NCBI RefSeq assembly: GCF_000758725.1
Contig: NZ_CP009428.1
Span: 4,402,001 to 4,466,000 of the forward strand
DNA: 64,000 bases
Reading direction: 5' to 3'
Source: Paenibacillus odorifer
GTDB lineage: Bacteria > Bacillota > Bacilli > Paenibacillales > Paenibacillaceae
Shown: positions 8,288 through 17,278 of the stretch, in pieces
Layout of the letters: the number at the start of each line of letters is the position of its first letter
How positions within the stretch are numbered: position 1 is the first letter of the stretch
Program-made: the position numbers and the translations under genes
Notes under the pieces: generated by a model
Database searches by the model: none
Seen by the model: the letters and a program-made list of their open reading frames with translations, nothing else
Told to the model about the DNA's origin: nothing

Positions 8288-8896
8288 ATGAGCGATCTTA
8301 AAAATATCCTATCTCTACTTCTTTTCTTCATCTTCCTAATTTCTTATCTATTAAAGCTCCTAATACTTTACAAGAAAAACCACATTAAAGGAAACGTTCT
8401 GGCTAAAGGTGATAAACTATCTAAGATCCATTATACCGAGCTATTGGTAAAAACCTCTACTTTTTTATGGGGCGCAGCATGGTTTGTTTTTTCCGTAGCA
8501 GAGTCCTTTATGGTTACACTTGTAGGTAAACCGTTTGATATTCCTGTAATTCACTTTAGCGGTGTTGGTGTAGCTGCCCTCGGATGTTTTATTTTCATTC
8601 AAGCTATGATTGCTATGCGCACTTCATGGAGAGTTGGGATTGATAAGACTACTGTAACCAAACTCATCACACACGGTATTTATAAATATAGTAGAAACGC
8701 TGCATTTGTCGGGTTTGATCTCATGTTTCTGGGATTGTATCTGATGTACCCCAATCTGTTAACACTCCTAATATTCATTCTTAACATTGCCGCGATTCAT
8801 TTACTAATTCTTCAAGAAGAGCAACATTTAAAGTCCGTATTCAGAGATGAATATATCCAATATTCCAATAATACACCTAGATATTTTCTATTTTAA
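8288..8896 (+). CDS. Isoprenylcysteine carboxyl methyltransferase-like membrane protein
   Basis: This 202-residue protein has four to five hydrophobic segments and a C-terminal motif ITHGIYKYSRNAAFVGFDLM, then LILQEEQHLKSVFRDEYIQY, which match the PEMT/ICMT superfamily of membrane methyltransferases (SAM-binding RHPxY-like and EExxL elements). In bacteria these proteins methylate small lipid or isoprenoid-like substrates, or are of unknown target. The start has AAGGAGG 9 bases upstream. It stands alone before the phosphatase gene. Confidence 0.8.
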   Translation: MSDLKNILSLLLFFIFLISYLLKLLILYKKNHIKGNVLAKGDKLSKIHYTELLVKTSTFLWGAAWFVFSVAESFMVTLVGKPFDIPVIHFSGVGVAALGCFIFIQAMIAMRTSWRVGIDKTTVTKLITHGIYKYSRNAAFVGFDLMFLGLYLMYPNLLTLLIFILNIAAIHLLILQEEQHLKSVFRDEYIQYSNNTPRYFLF

Positions 8897-8939
8897 AATC
8901 TTTTATCACAGCTCGGATAATTTATATTCGCTATATCAT

Positions 8940-8991
8940 TTTACATTTTTTACAAGACAAGAAAACATTCTCTTAATGTAACTACTATAAT
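8940..8991 (+). promoter_or_regulatory. Promoter of the alkaline phosphatase gene, possible PhoP sites
   Basis: A perfect TATAAT lies at 8986-8991 with no good -35 box 17 bases upstream, which suggests an activator. Two TTTACA blocks at 8940-8945 and 8949-8954 resemble Pho-box half sites, though the spacing is not the canonical one. Phosphate control is inferred mainly from the gene's function. Confidence 0.45.
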
Positions 8992-9024
8992 ATGAGACTG
9001 TAAACATACATTAGGAGGGAAATT

Positions 9025-10293
9025 ATGAAATCACCGAAAAAGCATGGCGTCAAAACAGCAATTGTAGCGACAGCGGCAACGGCTCTTTTTGTATCCAGCA
9101 TAGTCACTACTCATGCACCTAATCAAGCAGACGCAGCATCTTCGAACACAAGAAATGTAATTCTGTTTATTGGAGACGGAATGGGTGCTGCTCAGCGTGA
9201 TGCCATCCGGCTTGCCACCGTAGGTGAAAAAGGAAATCTAGCAATGGATTCGATGCCATACGTTGGATTAATTCATACAAGCTCCACTGTCCCTGTTACA
9301 GATTCGGCTGCTTCTGCTTCAGCCTATGCCAGCGGTGTGAAAACTTATAATGGAGCTATCGGAATGGATGTCGATAAAAAAAGTGTTAAAACCATTATGG
9401 AATATGCTAAAGATGCCGGAAAATCAACAGGTGTCGTTACTACTAGTCAGATTACAGACGCGACTGGCGCCGCATTTGGTGCTCACGTCGAAGACCGCTC
9501 AAAGCAAAGTGATATCGCCCTCCAGCTTCTGACTAAGAGCAAGGTTGATGTTCTGCTTGGTGGGGGTGAGGATTTCTGGTACCCTGCAGGCAATCCCGGG
9601 AAATTCCCAGATGAACCCGCTGAAGATCCTTCAGAGAAAAGCAAAGGAACACAAGGTAACCTTGTTGATAAAGCTAAACAATTGGGCTACACCTATGTAA
9701 CGAACAAAGCGGATATGCAAAAAGCTAAAGACGGCAAGCTACTGGGAATATTCGCAAACGAGGAAATGTTCCAGCAAAATCCTGAGGGTGAAGGGGATAT
9801 TTATAATCCGGTGGTATCGCTGCCCGAGATGACTAAGAAAGCTATAGATACGCTAGCAACAAATAAAAAGGGATTTTTCCTTATGGTGGAAGAAGAAGGC
9901 ACTGACGAATTTGCACACCAAAACAACGCTAAAATGACGATTAAATCAGGTCAAGAACTGGACAAATCCGTGCAAGTAGCCAAAGACTTCGCCAAAAAGA
10001 ATCCAGATACACTGGTTCTAGTTCTTGCCGACCATGAGACCGGCGGATTTTCTATTGAAGCAGTTGACGCAGATGATGAGTCCGGTGACGGCATATCCAA
10101 AGAAGACGGTCCATTCGCCATCGCCAATTCCAAACACAATTTTGTAGTGGACTGGACGACCTCAGGCCATACTGCGGTTGATATTCCAATCACAGCTATG
10201 GGCAAAAATGCACAATTATTTACTGGAATCTACGAAAACACCGAAGTATTCACCAAGCTTATGCAAGCATCAGGTTTTAAAGGCAAAAAATAA
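9025..10293 (+). CDS. phoA: Secreted alkaline phosphatase
   Basis: This 422-residue enzyme hydrolyses phosphomonoesters outside the cell. It has an N-terminal signal peptide (charged start, hydrophobic core, cut near ADAAS). Metal and active-site motifs appear in the family order: LFIGDGMG, the nucleophile Ser in TDSAASASAYASG, EEEGTDEFAHQNN, LADHETGGF and TSGHTAVDIP, near residues 47, 99, 292, 338 and 378. AGGAGGG lies 7 bases before the ATG. The next structure is a strong terminator, so the gene is monocistronic. The symbol is used in the general sense; Bacillus paralogues go by phoA and phoB. Confidence 0.93.
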   Translation: MKSPKKHGVKTAIVATAATALFVSSIVTTHAPNQADAASSNTRNVILFIGDGMGAAQRDAIRLATVGEKGNLAMDSMPYVGLIHTSSTVPVTDSAASASAYASGVKTYNGAIGMDVDKKSVKTIMEYAKDAGKSTGVVTTSQITDATGAAFGAHVEDRSKQSDIALQLLTKSKVDVLLGGGEDFWYPAGNPGKFPDEPAEDPSEKSKGTQGNLVDKAKQLGYTYVTNKADMQKAKDGKLLGIFANEEMFQQNPEGEGDIYNPVVSLPEMTKKAIDTLATNKKGFFLMVEEEGTDEFAHQNNAKMTIKSGQELDKSVQVAKDFAKKNPDTLVLVLADHETGGFSIEAVDADDESGDGISKEDGPFAIANSKHNFVVDWTTSGHTAVDIPITAMGKNAQLFTGIYENTEVFTKLMQASGFKGKK

Positions 10294-10324
10294 AGGCGAA
10301 CAATAAAAGACTAGCCAAATTAAG

Positions 10325-10364
10325 GAGGATGCCCCCTGCTCTCTATTGAGCAGGGGGCATCCTC
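10325..10364 (+). terminator. Terminator after the phosphatase gene
   Basis: GAGGATGCCCCCTGCT pairs perfectly with AGCAGGGGGCATCCTC (16 base pairs, 8-base loop). No long T tract follows, but the stem is very strong. Confidence 0.8.
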
Positions 10365-10566
10365 ACTTCTGATTACCTCGGTTGATATTAGCATCAATTA
10401 AAGCATTTTTGTGCTTGTTATCTTCTTCTTCTTCTTCTTCTGTTACAACTACGCTTTTCAAAAATAACGGACTGTTATTAGTAATCATCAAATTATACTC
10501 ATTATCGTTTGCTACTTTTGTATCATACTTAAGTATTTCTTCACAGTCATAAGCTTGACTCTCCAA
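10363..10566 (-). CDS. Small acidic hypothetical protein
   Basis: A 67-residue frame from a TTG at 10566, with a run of six Glu (EEEEEED) encoded by a GAA triplet repeat. AGGAGG lies at 10584-10589, about 17 bases from the TTG, further than normal. I do not recognise it. Its 3' end touches the phosphatase terminator. It may be a short real gene or chance. Confidence 0.3.
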   Translation of the reverse strand: MESQAYDCEEILKYDTKVANDNEYNLMITNNSPLFLKSVVVTEEEEEEDNKHKNALIDANINRGNQK

Positions 10567-10634
10567 TCTTATATTCTATTGTACCTCCTCATATTTTAAA
10601 AAATGATTGGTTCATAGGGTGCTAAACTGTTTCC

Positions 10635-11156
10635 TTATGCTTCTAATTTACGTGACAGCTCCTTAATTAACTCGATCTCTCGTAAAACCATACTTCGGGT
10701 GTAAAAATAGAGCTCCTCAGAGTAATCCATATCCTCACTATTGCCTACTACCTTGGATAATTGCTGTAAATGGTCCAGCTTTTCGTTCATATAAGTCTCT
10801 CTGTAATCAAGCAATCTTCTACGTGTCTCCTGATCCAAAAGCTCATAATAAGCAAGACGAATAGACCATTCATTATCAATTCGAATAGTCTCCAGCGTAA
10901 ATTCTGTTAAGCAGGTGTTAAACCGCTCCTCACCCTCAGTAGTTATAGAATATACATAACGTTTAGGCCGGCGTTCCTGAATTTCCGTTTTTTTGATTAC
11001 CCATTTTCGCTTTTCAAATAATTTCAGCTTTGGATAAAGCGAGTTATTGTTTACGATTTTATCATTGCCCATTACAAAAATAATGTTTTTTTTAATTTCA
11101 TAACCATGTTTGGCCCCTTTCATTAATTGGGCCAGAATCAAAACTTCAATATCCAT
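10635..11156 (-). CDS. PadR-family transcriptional regulator
   Basis: The start is placed at ATG 11156, which follows CCCGGAGGATGATT; the frame itself extends 14 codons further. The N-terminus (VLILAQLMKGAKHGYEIKK) and the winged-helix wing (RPKRYVYSITTEGEERF) are PadR hallmarks, and the C-terminal half is a helical dimerisation domain. The protein of about 173 residues is transcribed away from a flavin oxidoreductase gene. Between them lies a palindrome it may bind. It probably represses the oxidoreductase, and perhaps itself, until a toxic ligand is bound. Confidence 0.88.
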   Translation of the reverse strand: MDIEVLILAQLMKGAKHGYEIKKNIIFVMGNDKIVNNNSLYPKLKLFEKRKWVIKKTEIQERRPKRYVYSITTEGEERFNTCLTEFTLETIRIDNEWSIRLAYYELLDQETRRRLLDYRETYMNEKLDHLQQLSKVVGNSEDMDYSEELYFYTRSMVLREIELIKELSRKLEA

Positions 11157-11282
11157 AATCATCCTCCGGGCTTCCGGAATACGTATCCGGTTCATCATTT
11201 TCTTATATTACCTCAATTACTACATTTCTGCCAAATCACTCGTGATTTTTTGCACATACTTTCACCCTACCCTTTCGCTAAT

Positions 11283-11318
11283 ATAGGTTAAAATAACCTA
11301 TTTATTTTTAACCTATAT
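11283..11318. promoter_or_regulatory. Palindrome and extra half site between padR-like and oxidoreductase genes
   Basis: ATAGGTTAAAATAACCTAT at 11283-11301 is a perfect palindrome (8-base arms, 3-base centre). The half site TTAACCTATAT repeats at 11308-11318, just before the oxidoreductase ribosome binding site. This fits an operator for the divergent PadR-type regulator. Confidence 0.65.
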
Positions 11319-11337
11319 GTAGAGAGGAAGTTATCAT

Positions 11338-13263
11338 ATGGAATTCACACATTTATTTAGCAAGGGCACAATCGGAAATATGGAGCTTAAGAACCGGGTC
11401 ATTTTACCAGCGATGGGCACGAAAATGAATGCGCCGGGTGGATACGTCAGTGATCGTCTGATTGATTACCATGTAGCACGAGCTAAAGGCGGCAACGGCT
11501 TAAATACTGTAGAAGTAACAACTATTCACCCAACGGCGGCCTCCGATGATGCTCCTGCCCTTTATGATGATAAATTTATTCCAGGTATGGCTCAATTAGC
11601 ATTAGCTATTCGAGAGGCAGGAGGCAAAAGCTGTCTACAGTTATGGCATGGAGGTAAAGTAACTCCCAACCTAATTCAGGTCTCCTCTTCACCTGTTCCA
11701 TTTGAAGGCGTAAGTCATATACCACGTGAACTTGCGCATCATGAAGTCGGCGAGATGGTTCAAGCTTACGCAGATACAGCCTCACGTGCGAAGAAAGCCG
11801 GATTTGACAGCGTGGAATTCCATGCCGGCCATGGTTATTTGCCCCAACAATTTCTAAGTCCTGCAATGAATTTTCGTCAGGATGAATACGGCGGTTCTTG
11901 GGAGAATCGTTGCCGCTTCCCCTTGGCTTGTATCCGCGCTATCCGGGAAGCGGTTGGACCTGGGTTCCCTATCTTGATGAGAATTTCTGCAATTGAGGAT
12001 CTACCGGGCGGACTTACGCTGGAAGATATGAAGCTCTTCTCGAAGCTCGCTGAAGAAGCTGGAATTGATGCTATTAATGTATCTCGTGGGGTCCCTGCTG
12101 GCGCTGCAATTAAATATGAAGTTCCGCCAATCGATTTACCTGTGGGCTTCAATGTAGATAACGCAGCACAAATTAAATCTGTGGTTAACATCCCTGTTAT
12201 TGCCGTAGGCCGTATTAATGATCCAGCAATTGCAGACCGGATAATCGCGGAGGGTTTGGCTGATTTTGTAGCCATTGGGCGTGCGCAGCTGGCTGATCCG
12301 GAATTCTGCAATAAAGCTTTAGCCGGACGTGCAGACACCATCGTTAAATGTGTGGGTTGCGACCAAGGCTGCTTCGATGGATTCGTGAATCCTAATGTGC
12401 CATTTATCAGCTGTGTGTTTAATCCTGCAACCGGCCGTGAAAGTGAATATGAATTGCAGCAAACGAATATCCCCAAGAAAATACTTATTGCTGGTGGTGG
12501 CCCTGGTGGATTAGAAGCAGCTGTCACACTGAAACGACGTGGGCATCATCCAATATTATGCGAAAAAAATGACATTCTAGGCGGACAGCTTTATATTGCC
12601 GGCGCCGCACCACGTAAAGAGGAAATGGCTGCAGCCGCTCTGAATATGGGAGAAACCGCTAAACGTGAAGGTGTAGACATTCGATTGAATACAGAGGTTA
12701 CACCTGAATTAATCCAAGAAATTGGTCCAGATGAGGTCATTCTTGCAATCGGATCTTCTCCTATTATTCCGCCTGTGGAAGGCGTCGACAGTTCACATGT
12801 GGTCAATTCACATGATGTGTTGTGGGGAACGGTTCATCCAGAAGGAAGAGTCGTTATTATCGGTGGCGGTTTAGTGGGGCTTGAGGTCGCAGAGCTGCTT
12901 GTAGAACGCGGACATCAAATCACTGTAGTTGAAATGCAAGCCGATGTTGCTAATGATCTAGGACTTTTGCGTAAAATCTGTGTCATGGAAAGTCTATATG
13001 GACATGGCGTTGAATTAATAACCAACAGCAAATGTATGGCGATTCAAGGGGATAGCGTAATTGTTGAAAAAGACGGCGAATCTCACAGCCTACCTGCTGA
13101 TTATGTAGTAATCGCCGTAGGTTCACGCGCCCTCAACAAACAACCTCTTCAGGATTTCTTGGAGGAAAGCTCCATCCCTTATCATGTAATTGGCGATGCG
13201 GTGCAAGCGCGTAGAGCGCTTAATGCGATTTGGGAAGGCGCTGAATTAGCTAGACGAATCTAA
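11338..13263 (+). CDS. NADH:flavin oxidoreductase of the 2,4-dienoyl-CoA reductase type
   Basis: This 641-residue enzyme has an N-terminal FMN TIM barrel of the Old Yellow Enzyme family (residues 1-330, with HAGHGYLPQQFLSP), an iron-sulfur cysteine set (CVGCDQGC, then the Cys of ISCVFNP), and a C-terminal FAD/NAD-binding half with two Rossmann motifs (IAGGGPGGLEAA, IIGGGLVGLEVAE). This matches 2,4-dienoyl-CoA reductase (FadH-like) and related enone reductases. Its control by a PadR-like protein suggests a role in handling electrophiles or phenolics rather than fatty acid oxidation, but the substrate is open. The ATG follows AGAGAGGAAG. Confidence 0.9.
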   Translation: MEFTHLFSKGTIGNMELKNRVILPAMGTKMNAPGGYVSDRLIDYHVARAKGGNGLNTVEVTTIHPTAASDDAPALYDDKFIPGMAQLALAIREAGGKSCLQLWHGGKVTPNLIQVSSSPVPFEGVSHIPRELAHHEVGEMVQAYADTASRAKKAGFDSVEFHAGHGYLPQQFLSPAMNFRQDEYGGSWENRCRFPLACIRAIREAVGPGFPILMRISAIEDLPGGLTLEDMKLFSKLAEEAGIDAINVSRGVPAGAAIKYEVPPIDLPVGFNVDNAAQIKSVVNIPVIAVGRINDPAIADRIIAEGLADFVAIGRAQLADPEFCNKALAGRADTIVKCVGCDQGCFDGFVNPNVPFISCVFNPATGRESEYELQQTNIPKKILIAGGGPGGLEAAVTLKRRGHHPILCEKNDILGGQLYIAGAAPRKEEMAAAALNMGETAKREGVDIRLNTEVTPELIQEIGPDEVILAIGSSPIIPPVEGVDSSHVVNSHDVLWGTVHPEGRVVIIGGGLVGLEVAELLVERGHQITVVEMQADVANDLGLLRKICVMESLYGHGVELITNSKCMAIQGDSVIVEKDGESHSLPADYVVIAVGSRALNKQPLQDFLEESSIPYHVIGDAVQARRALNAIWEGAELARRI

Positions 13264-13291
13264 TTAAGCTAGCTATAAGATTTATGAAACA

Positions 13292-13325
13292 AACCCGGCA
13301 GGTCGCCCTGCCGGGTTATTTTTTA
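13292..13325 (+). terminator. Terminator after the oxidoreductase gene
   Basis: AACCCGGCAGG and CCTGCCGGGTT form an 11-bp stem with a very small loop, followed by ATTTTTT. Confidence 0.9.
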
Positions 13326-13402
13326 CTCAGAGTGCATTCGTGAGCGGTTATCCGGTAATCGGTATCCATTCAACCATTCACCCATTATGCCGTTCTGTCG
13401 TT

Positions 13403-13579
13403 CGGACTCAGGAGGCGCTATTGAGCTAAAAGTAGTCTTTTTACGAATCTATCGGACCCAGATGCCGCTATTCCGCAAAAACAGGGGGCAAAAGTGGTGC
13501 TGCGACGGGAATAACTGCATTGGAGTCCGAAAAGCTCAGCAAATCAGCATTTAGGAGCTAATAAGTGCACTGGTGTCCG
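13403..13579. repeat. Quadripartite intergenic repeat, copy A
   Basis: Two forward copies of a ~20-base motif (CGGACTCAGGAGGCGCTATT at 13403 and CGGACCCAGATGCCGCTATT at 13453) are followed by two inverted copies (ending TGGAGTCCG at 13529 and TGGTGTCCG at 13579). The same order and spacing recur at three other loci in the window. It lies between convergent genes and fills most of the 390-base gap. No ORF or promoter is evident within it. Confidence 0.85.
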
Positions 13580-13656
13580 TTAGCGTTAAAGGTGCGCACA
13601 AAAGTATGGTAAGAAAGATGAAAACGGTGAGAATGATGATGAGAATAGTGAAATAC

Positions 13657-14754
13657 TCATATCAATGAACCACTCACATTCATTTTGAGTATCGTCGGCA
13701 GCCCAATAAATGCCGCATATCGCTCAGCTTCTTTAAGTACCAACTTTTCCGTATCGCCCAGATCGGCAAAAGGATGGATCATAATCTCAATCCCCTTGGT
13801 CTTTAGGGTTCTTTTCCATGTACCCACAACCTGACCCTCCACAACAATCGTTGGAAGAAAAACACCATTATTCCCCGGAACTATCAAAGGAGCAACGTCG
13901 GGCTCTAGAACGGCACTTCGGTCTTTATAACCAAGAATGTACTCATCAAAACCCGGAAGCAGATGAACGCCCGAGTCCTCAGCAGTTGGCTCTAGCCGAT
14001 CAGCAGACATCCAATACTCACTGCCATCAATAACCTCTGATTGCAGTTGACTTTTGGCCGCTTCCAATCCTCGTCTGGCATCTGTAAGGGTTATGCCTGC
14101 CCACCAAGCAAAATCTTGAACAGTTGCTAAACCATGTCCAGTGAAATATCTCCGAGCGAGTTCATACAATGACTCTTCGTAAGTAAGATCGCGAAAATGA
14201 GGCACCCATTCCTCTAGCAAAACAATCGTTTGCTGCTTACCATTCATCGGCCCGAAACAAATCAGCCCTTGGTACGCAACATTCCACAACATATGATAAC
14301 CACGCTGGTTCCCTGTGTGAATACCTTCTTCTTCTATTAGCTGAAGTAAAAGAGCACGATCTAGCTGCTTTCCACCTTGTAAAGCATTAACTATAATATG
14401 TCTACAACGTTCTAGTGTCTGATCATCTAGCCCAAGCTCTGCATTTCGTCGCTTTGTTTGTCCCGTTAAACGCGGCACAGATAGCTGATGCATCCACTTT
14501 ACATCTTCCGGTGGGACAAAATGAAGCGTACCACGCAGCGTCCAATTCAGAATCATCTTGCGATCAACGATAGCACACTCTATATCAGCTAAATTCGAAG
14601 ATGGAGTACGTAATCCGATCGCCCACATCGCCTGCATGTAATCCTGCGCCTGTATTGCCCCTAATTCTTTAACGACCTGTTCAGGCTTGATTAGCTTGGA
14701 ATCAACGATCTTCTGGTTATATAAACGCTGAGCAGCTATCATTTTATTCGTCAC
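13657..14754 (-). CDS. Winged-helix DNA-binding protein, AlkZ-like DNA glycosylase
   Basis: The GTG at 14754 follows AAGGAGGTAAAGT. The 365-residue protein has the HTH_42 (formerly DUF1006) build: RLYNQ near the N-terminus, GAIQAQDYMQAMWAIGLR with a QxQ motif, and NWTLRGTLHFVPPED. In Streptomyces AlkZ the QxQ glutamines catalyse excision of alkylated or cross-linked bases, so a DNA-repair or self-resistance role is plausible. No natural-product cluster accompanies it here, so a housekeeping alkylation-repair role is more likely. It is a single gene, convergent with the oxidoreductase. Confidence 0.8.
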   Translation of the reverse strand: MTNKMIAAQRLYNQKIVDSKLIKPEQVVKELGAIQAQDYMQAMWAIGLRTPSSNLADIECAIVDRKMILNWTLRGTLHFVPPEDVKWMHQLSVPRLTGQTKRRNAELGLDDQTLERCRHIIVNALQGGKQLDRALLLQLIEEEGIHTGNQRGYHMLWNVAYQGLICFGPMNGKQQTIVLLEEWVPHFRDLTYEESLYELARRYFTGHGLATVQDFAWWAGITLTDARRGLEAAKSQLQSEVIDGSEYWMSADRLEPTAEDSGVHLLPGFDEYILGYKDRSAVLEPDVAPLIVPGNNGVFLPTIVVEGQVVGTWKRTLKTKGIEIMIHPFADLGDTEKLVLKEAERYAAFIGLPTILKMNVSGSLI

Positions 14755-14860
14755 ACTTTACCTCCTTAAGTGAACCTTATCAAACCATCGTCTAACCTTA
14801 TAGGAATGATTTTAATATAATTTTTTCCAATCTCATAGTTTTTCTTATTTCTTAGCTATA

Positions 14861-15832
14861 TTATTGGATAGGATGAAGTTTCGATTCAATCTCTTCCCGG
14901 CGTTCTTCCAGAAAAGAAGGTAAGGTCAAATTCTCGCCCAGCGCATCAAAAGATTCATCAATCTCAAACCCTGGACCATCTGTAGCAAGCTCAAAAAGAA
15001 TATGGTTCGGATCACGGAAATACAAGGAATGGAAGTAATAACGATCAATGACCCCTGTGTTCTTGAACCCTGCAGCTGTGATTTTAGCAGCCCATGCGGT
15101 TAACTCTTCCAGATCCTTCACTCTTATAGCCACATGATGAATACTGCCTTTTCCCGGTCTTTCCCGGTCTTGATCATTAACTTCTTTGAGCTGAAGTTCA
15201 GTGTACAAGCCGCCTTTAGCTGTTTCATAAATATCCACCATTACCTTCGGGTCACCCATGGATGGCACTCTACGAACTTGTGTATAGCCTAAAATATCCT
15301 CCAAAACAGCCTTTGTACGGCTAGCCTCACGGACAGTCAATTCAACGGGACCCAAACCAACAATGGCATATTGTGGTGGAATATCATCAGTAATCCAAGG
15401 TTCTACCAGCTGAGTCACATTATCTTTTTCTGCGGACACCAGATGAACCGTTAATTCATCACTATCCTGAAAAGTAAGCGAATTGCGCTCCTCTATACTT
15501 ACGATAGCTTCATGAGCGATTTCAAATGTATCTAATCTGTTAGCCCAATATACTAAGGCCTCATCGCTAGGAACGAGAAGAGAGATTGCAGAAATGCTGT
15601 TCGTTCCTTTCCGGGTCTGGCCTGCATTTGGCATTTCAAAAAAGGATACCTCGGTGCCTGGAGCGCCATTAGGGTTGCCATAGAATAAATGGTACATGGT
15701 TGGATCGTCCTGATTTACGGTTTTTTTGACAAGTCTTAGTCCCAGAACTTTTGTATAAAACCATAGGTTTTGTTTAGCGTCTTTAGTAATCATTGATACA
15801 TGATGTTGTCCGGTTATTTGTTGTTGGCCCAT
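14861..15832 (-). CDS. Ring-cleaving dioxygenase of the VOC superfamily, MhqO/MhqA-like
   Basis: This 323-residue protein has two vicinal-oxygen-chelate halves. The first starts GQHHVSMITKDAKQNLWFYT and the second includes GSIHHVAIRVKDLEELTAW with HSLYFRDPNHILFELATD. The histidines in HHVSM and HHVAI and the Glu in LFELATD are the expected metal ligands. Relatives degrade hydroquinones or catechols and are induced by quinone stress. Upstream lies a palindrome also found before the MarR-type gene at 16386, so the two genes probably answer to the same repressor. Confidence 0.9.
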   Translation of the reverse strand: MGQQQITGQHHVSMITKDAKQNLWFYTKVLGLRLVKKTVNQDDPTMYHLFYGNPNGAPGTEVSFFEMPNAGQTRKGTNSISAISLLVPSDEALVYWANRLDTFEIAHEAIVSIEERNSLTFQDSDELTVHLVSAEKDNVTQLVEPWITDDIPPQYAIVGLGPVELTVREASRTKAVLEDILGYTQVRRVPSMGDPKVMVDIYETAKGGLYTELQLKEVNDQDRERPGKGSIHHVAIRVKDLEELTAWAAKITAAGFKNTGVIDRYYFHSLYFRDPNHILFELATDGPGFEIDESFDALGENLTLPSFLEERREEIESKLHPIQ

Positions 15833-15854
15833 TTTAATTTCCTCCTAATATGAT

Positions 15855-15875
15855 TATGGTTTACTAGTAAACTGA
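15855..15875. promoter_or_regulatory. MarR-type operator before the dioxygenase gene
   Basis: The core TTTACTAGTAAA is a perfect 12-base palindrome at 15860-15871, within a longer near-palindrome, about 25-30 bases upstream of the start. The same core, less one base, lies before the regulator gene. Confidence 0.7.
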
Positions 15876-15918
15876 TGCTGAAAAAGGAAGCTTTATTCAG
15901 AATAAAGCTTTTACAATA

Positions 15919-16386
15919 CTACTGAACTCCTCGTGGAATTCGATTCTCATTCTGGCTATGGCGGTGAATCTTCTTAAGCATGCTGTAAAATACCTTTTTC
16001 TCCTCGTCCGTCAGTGGATCGAATAACGAAGCTTGGAAATCCGATTGCAAAGGAAGAACTTTCTCGATAAGCGCCTGGCCCTTTTCAGTTAAAGAAATAT
16101 ACTTCACCTTCCAATCCTGCTTACGCTCAATCCATCCTTCTTTTTCTAATCTGCCAAGCATATGTGATACTCCACCTTTAGTAATGGTTAAATGCTCGGC
16201 AATATCCATCTGTGTCACAGGCTGATGTAATAGTATTTGTACTAACGCATCAAACTGGCTAACCGTTAAATCAAACTGCTTCAAGAACTCATTGGAAAGA
16301 TCGTTACTATTGTCATAAACTCTTACCAGCCGCAGCCAGATCAACAAGCTTAGTTTGTTGTCTTCAGTGAATCCATTGTTTCGCAT
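15919..16386 (-). CDS. MarR-family regulator, MhqR-like
   Basis: This 155-residue winged-helix protein contains VSQFDALVQILLHQPVTQMD, the recognition region GGVSHMLGRLEKEGWIERK and the wing KVKYISLTEKG. It lies directly upstream of a ring-cleaving dioxygenase on the same strand, as mhqR does with quinone-detoxification genes in Bacillus. Both genes have the same palindrome ahead of them, so it most likely represses itself and the dioxygenase and releases DNA when quinones or similar electrophiles appear. Confidence 0.87.
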   Translation of the reverse strand: MRNNGFTEDNKLSLLIWLRLVRVYDNSNDLSNEFLKQFDLTVSQFDALVQILLHQPVTQMDIAEHLTITKGGVSHMLGRLEKEGWIERKQDWKVKYISLTEKGQALIEKVLPLQSDFQASLFDPLTDEEKKVFYSMLKKIHRHSQNENRIPRGVQ

Positions 16387-16426
16387 TATGCCACATCCAT
16401 TGCTTTGGAATTGGATCTATTTGATT

Positions 16427-16448
16427 ATCAGTTTACTAGTAATCTGAT
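16427..16448. promoter_or_regulatory. MarR-type operator before the regulator gene
   Basis: ATCAG-TTTACTAGTAA-TCTGAT is a 22-base palindrome with a single mismatched pair, 41-62 bases upstream of the regulator start. It shares TTTACTAGTAA with the site at 15860. Confidence 0.7.
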
Positions 16449-16466
16449 GTGGAGTCAAGTTTCGTA

Positions 16467-17180
16467 TTAACTTAAGAAATAGAGAAGCACAGATAAACCA
16501 TTACTAAACATGTGTGCACTTATTGGCACTAATATATTTTTTCTTTTCTCATATAGGTAGGCAAAGATTAATCCAGCAGTCATATAGGAGAAGATATTCC
16601 ACATTTCGTTATAGTTACCCTGAAAAACCACGGCTCTATAGACATGCTGGAAGCCAAATAAAAAGGAAGATATCAGATAAGCCAGAAGACGACTCTTCCT
16701 GCGGATCGTGCTATAGATGGTAACCCGATATACTAATTCTTCAATCAAGGGGCCAATCCAGACCACATTCACTGTAAAAATAAATGGATACGAAGACAAC
16801 ATTGCCCGTAAATCCACCTCATTAACAGACTTTGTAATGGGATGAAAGATAGAAATTAGTGTGGGAATCAACATACTTCCGATGATAATAATCAAACAAA
16901 GTCCCCAAACCATCCATAACATATTACGGACCCAGTATTGTCTGAAATCATGGATAGCTTGTTTATAGAACCCCCTAAAACCTAAAATCACTCCTATGTA
17001 GATCAGACCATTCAACAGTAAGGCCATTCGATTTTGTTGTTCTGGCTGCCAAATAAAAACATGGTTAAGAATCTCCATAACCGGCCGGATCAAGAGAATG
17101 GAGAACAAGCCTAAAAAGTACATTACTGCTAATATAACGCCCATGATCAATTGCCTTTTACTTAATTTCTCATCAATCAT
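16467..17180 (-). CDS. CPBP-family intramembrane metalloprotease-like protein
   Basis: This 237-residue protein has about seven hydrophobic segments. The conserved CPBP (Abi) motifs are present: EELVYR near residue 142, FGFQHVY near 172, and the last block ISAHMFSN near 222. Such proteins are predicted glutamic-type intramembrane endopeptidases, and some bacterial members work in prenyl-type processing, bacteriocin immunity or stress signalling. It follows a two-component system on the same strand with a gap of about 100 bases and may be a target of that system. Confidence 0.88.
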   Translation of the reverse strand: MIDEKLSKRQLIMGVILAVMYFLGLFSILLIRPVMEILNHVFIWQPEQQNRMALLLNGLIYIGVILGFRGFYKQAIHDFRQYWVRNMLWMVWGLCLIIIIGSMLIPTLISIFHPITKSVNEVDLRAMLSSYPFIFTVNVVWIGPLIEELVYRVTIYSTIRRKSRLLAYLISSFLFGFQHVYRAVVFQGNYNEMWNIFSYMTAGLIFAYLYEKRKNILVPISAHMFSNGLSVLLYFLS

Positions 17181-17278
17181 TATAATCTAATCCCCCATGT
17201 AAAATTGTTAATAGACTGAATATCAACCATTTTAGCATTGGGAAATTTCATACGACTTAATGTAATCTTACATAGACC

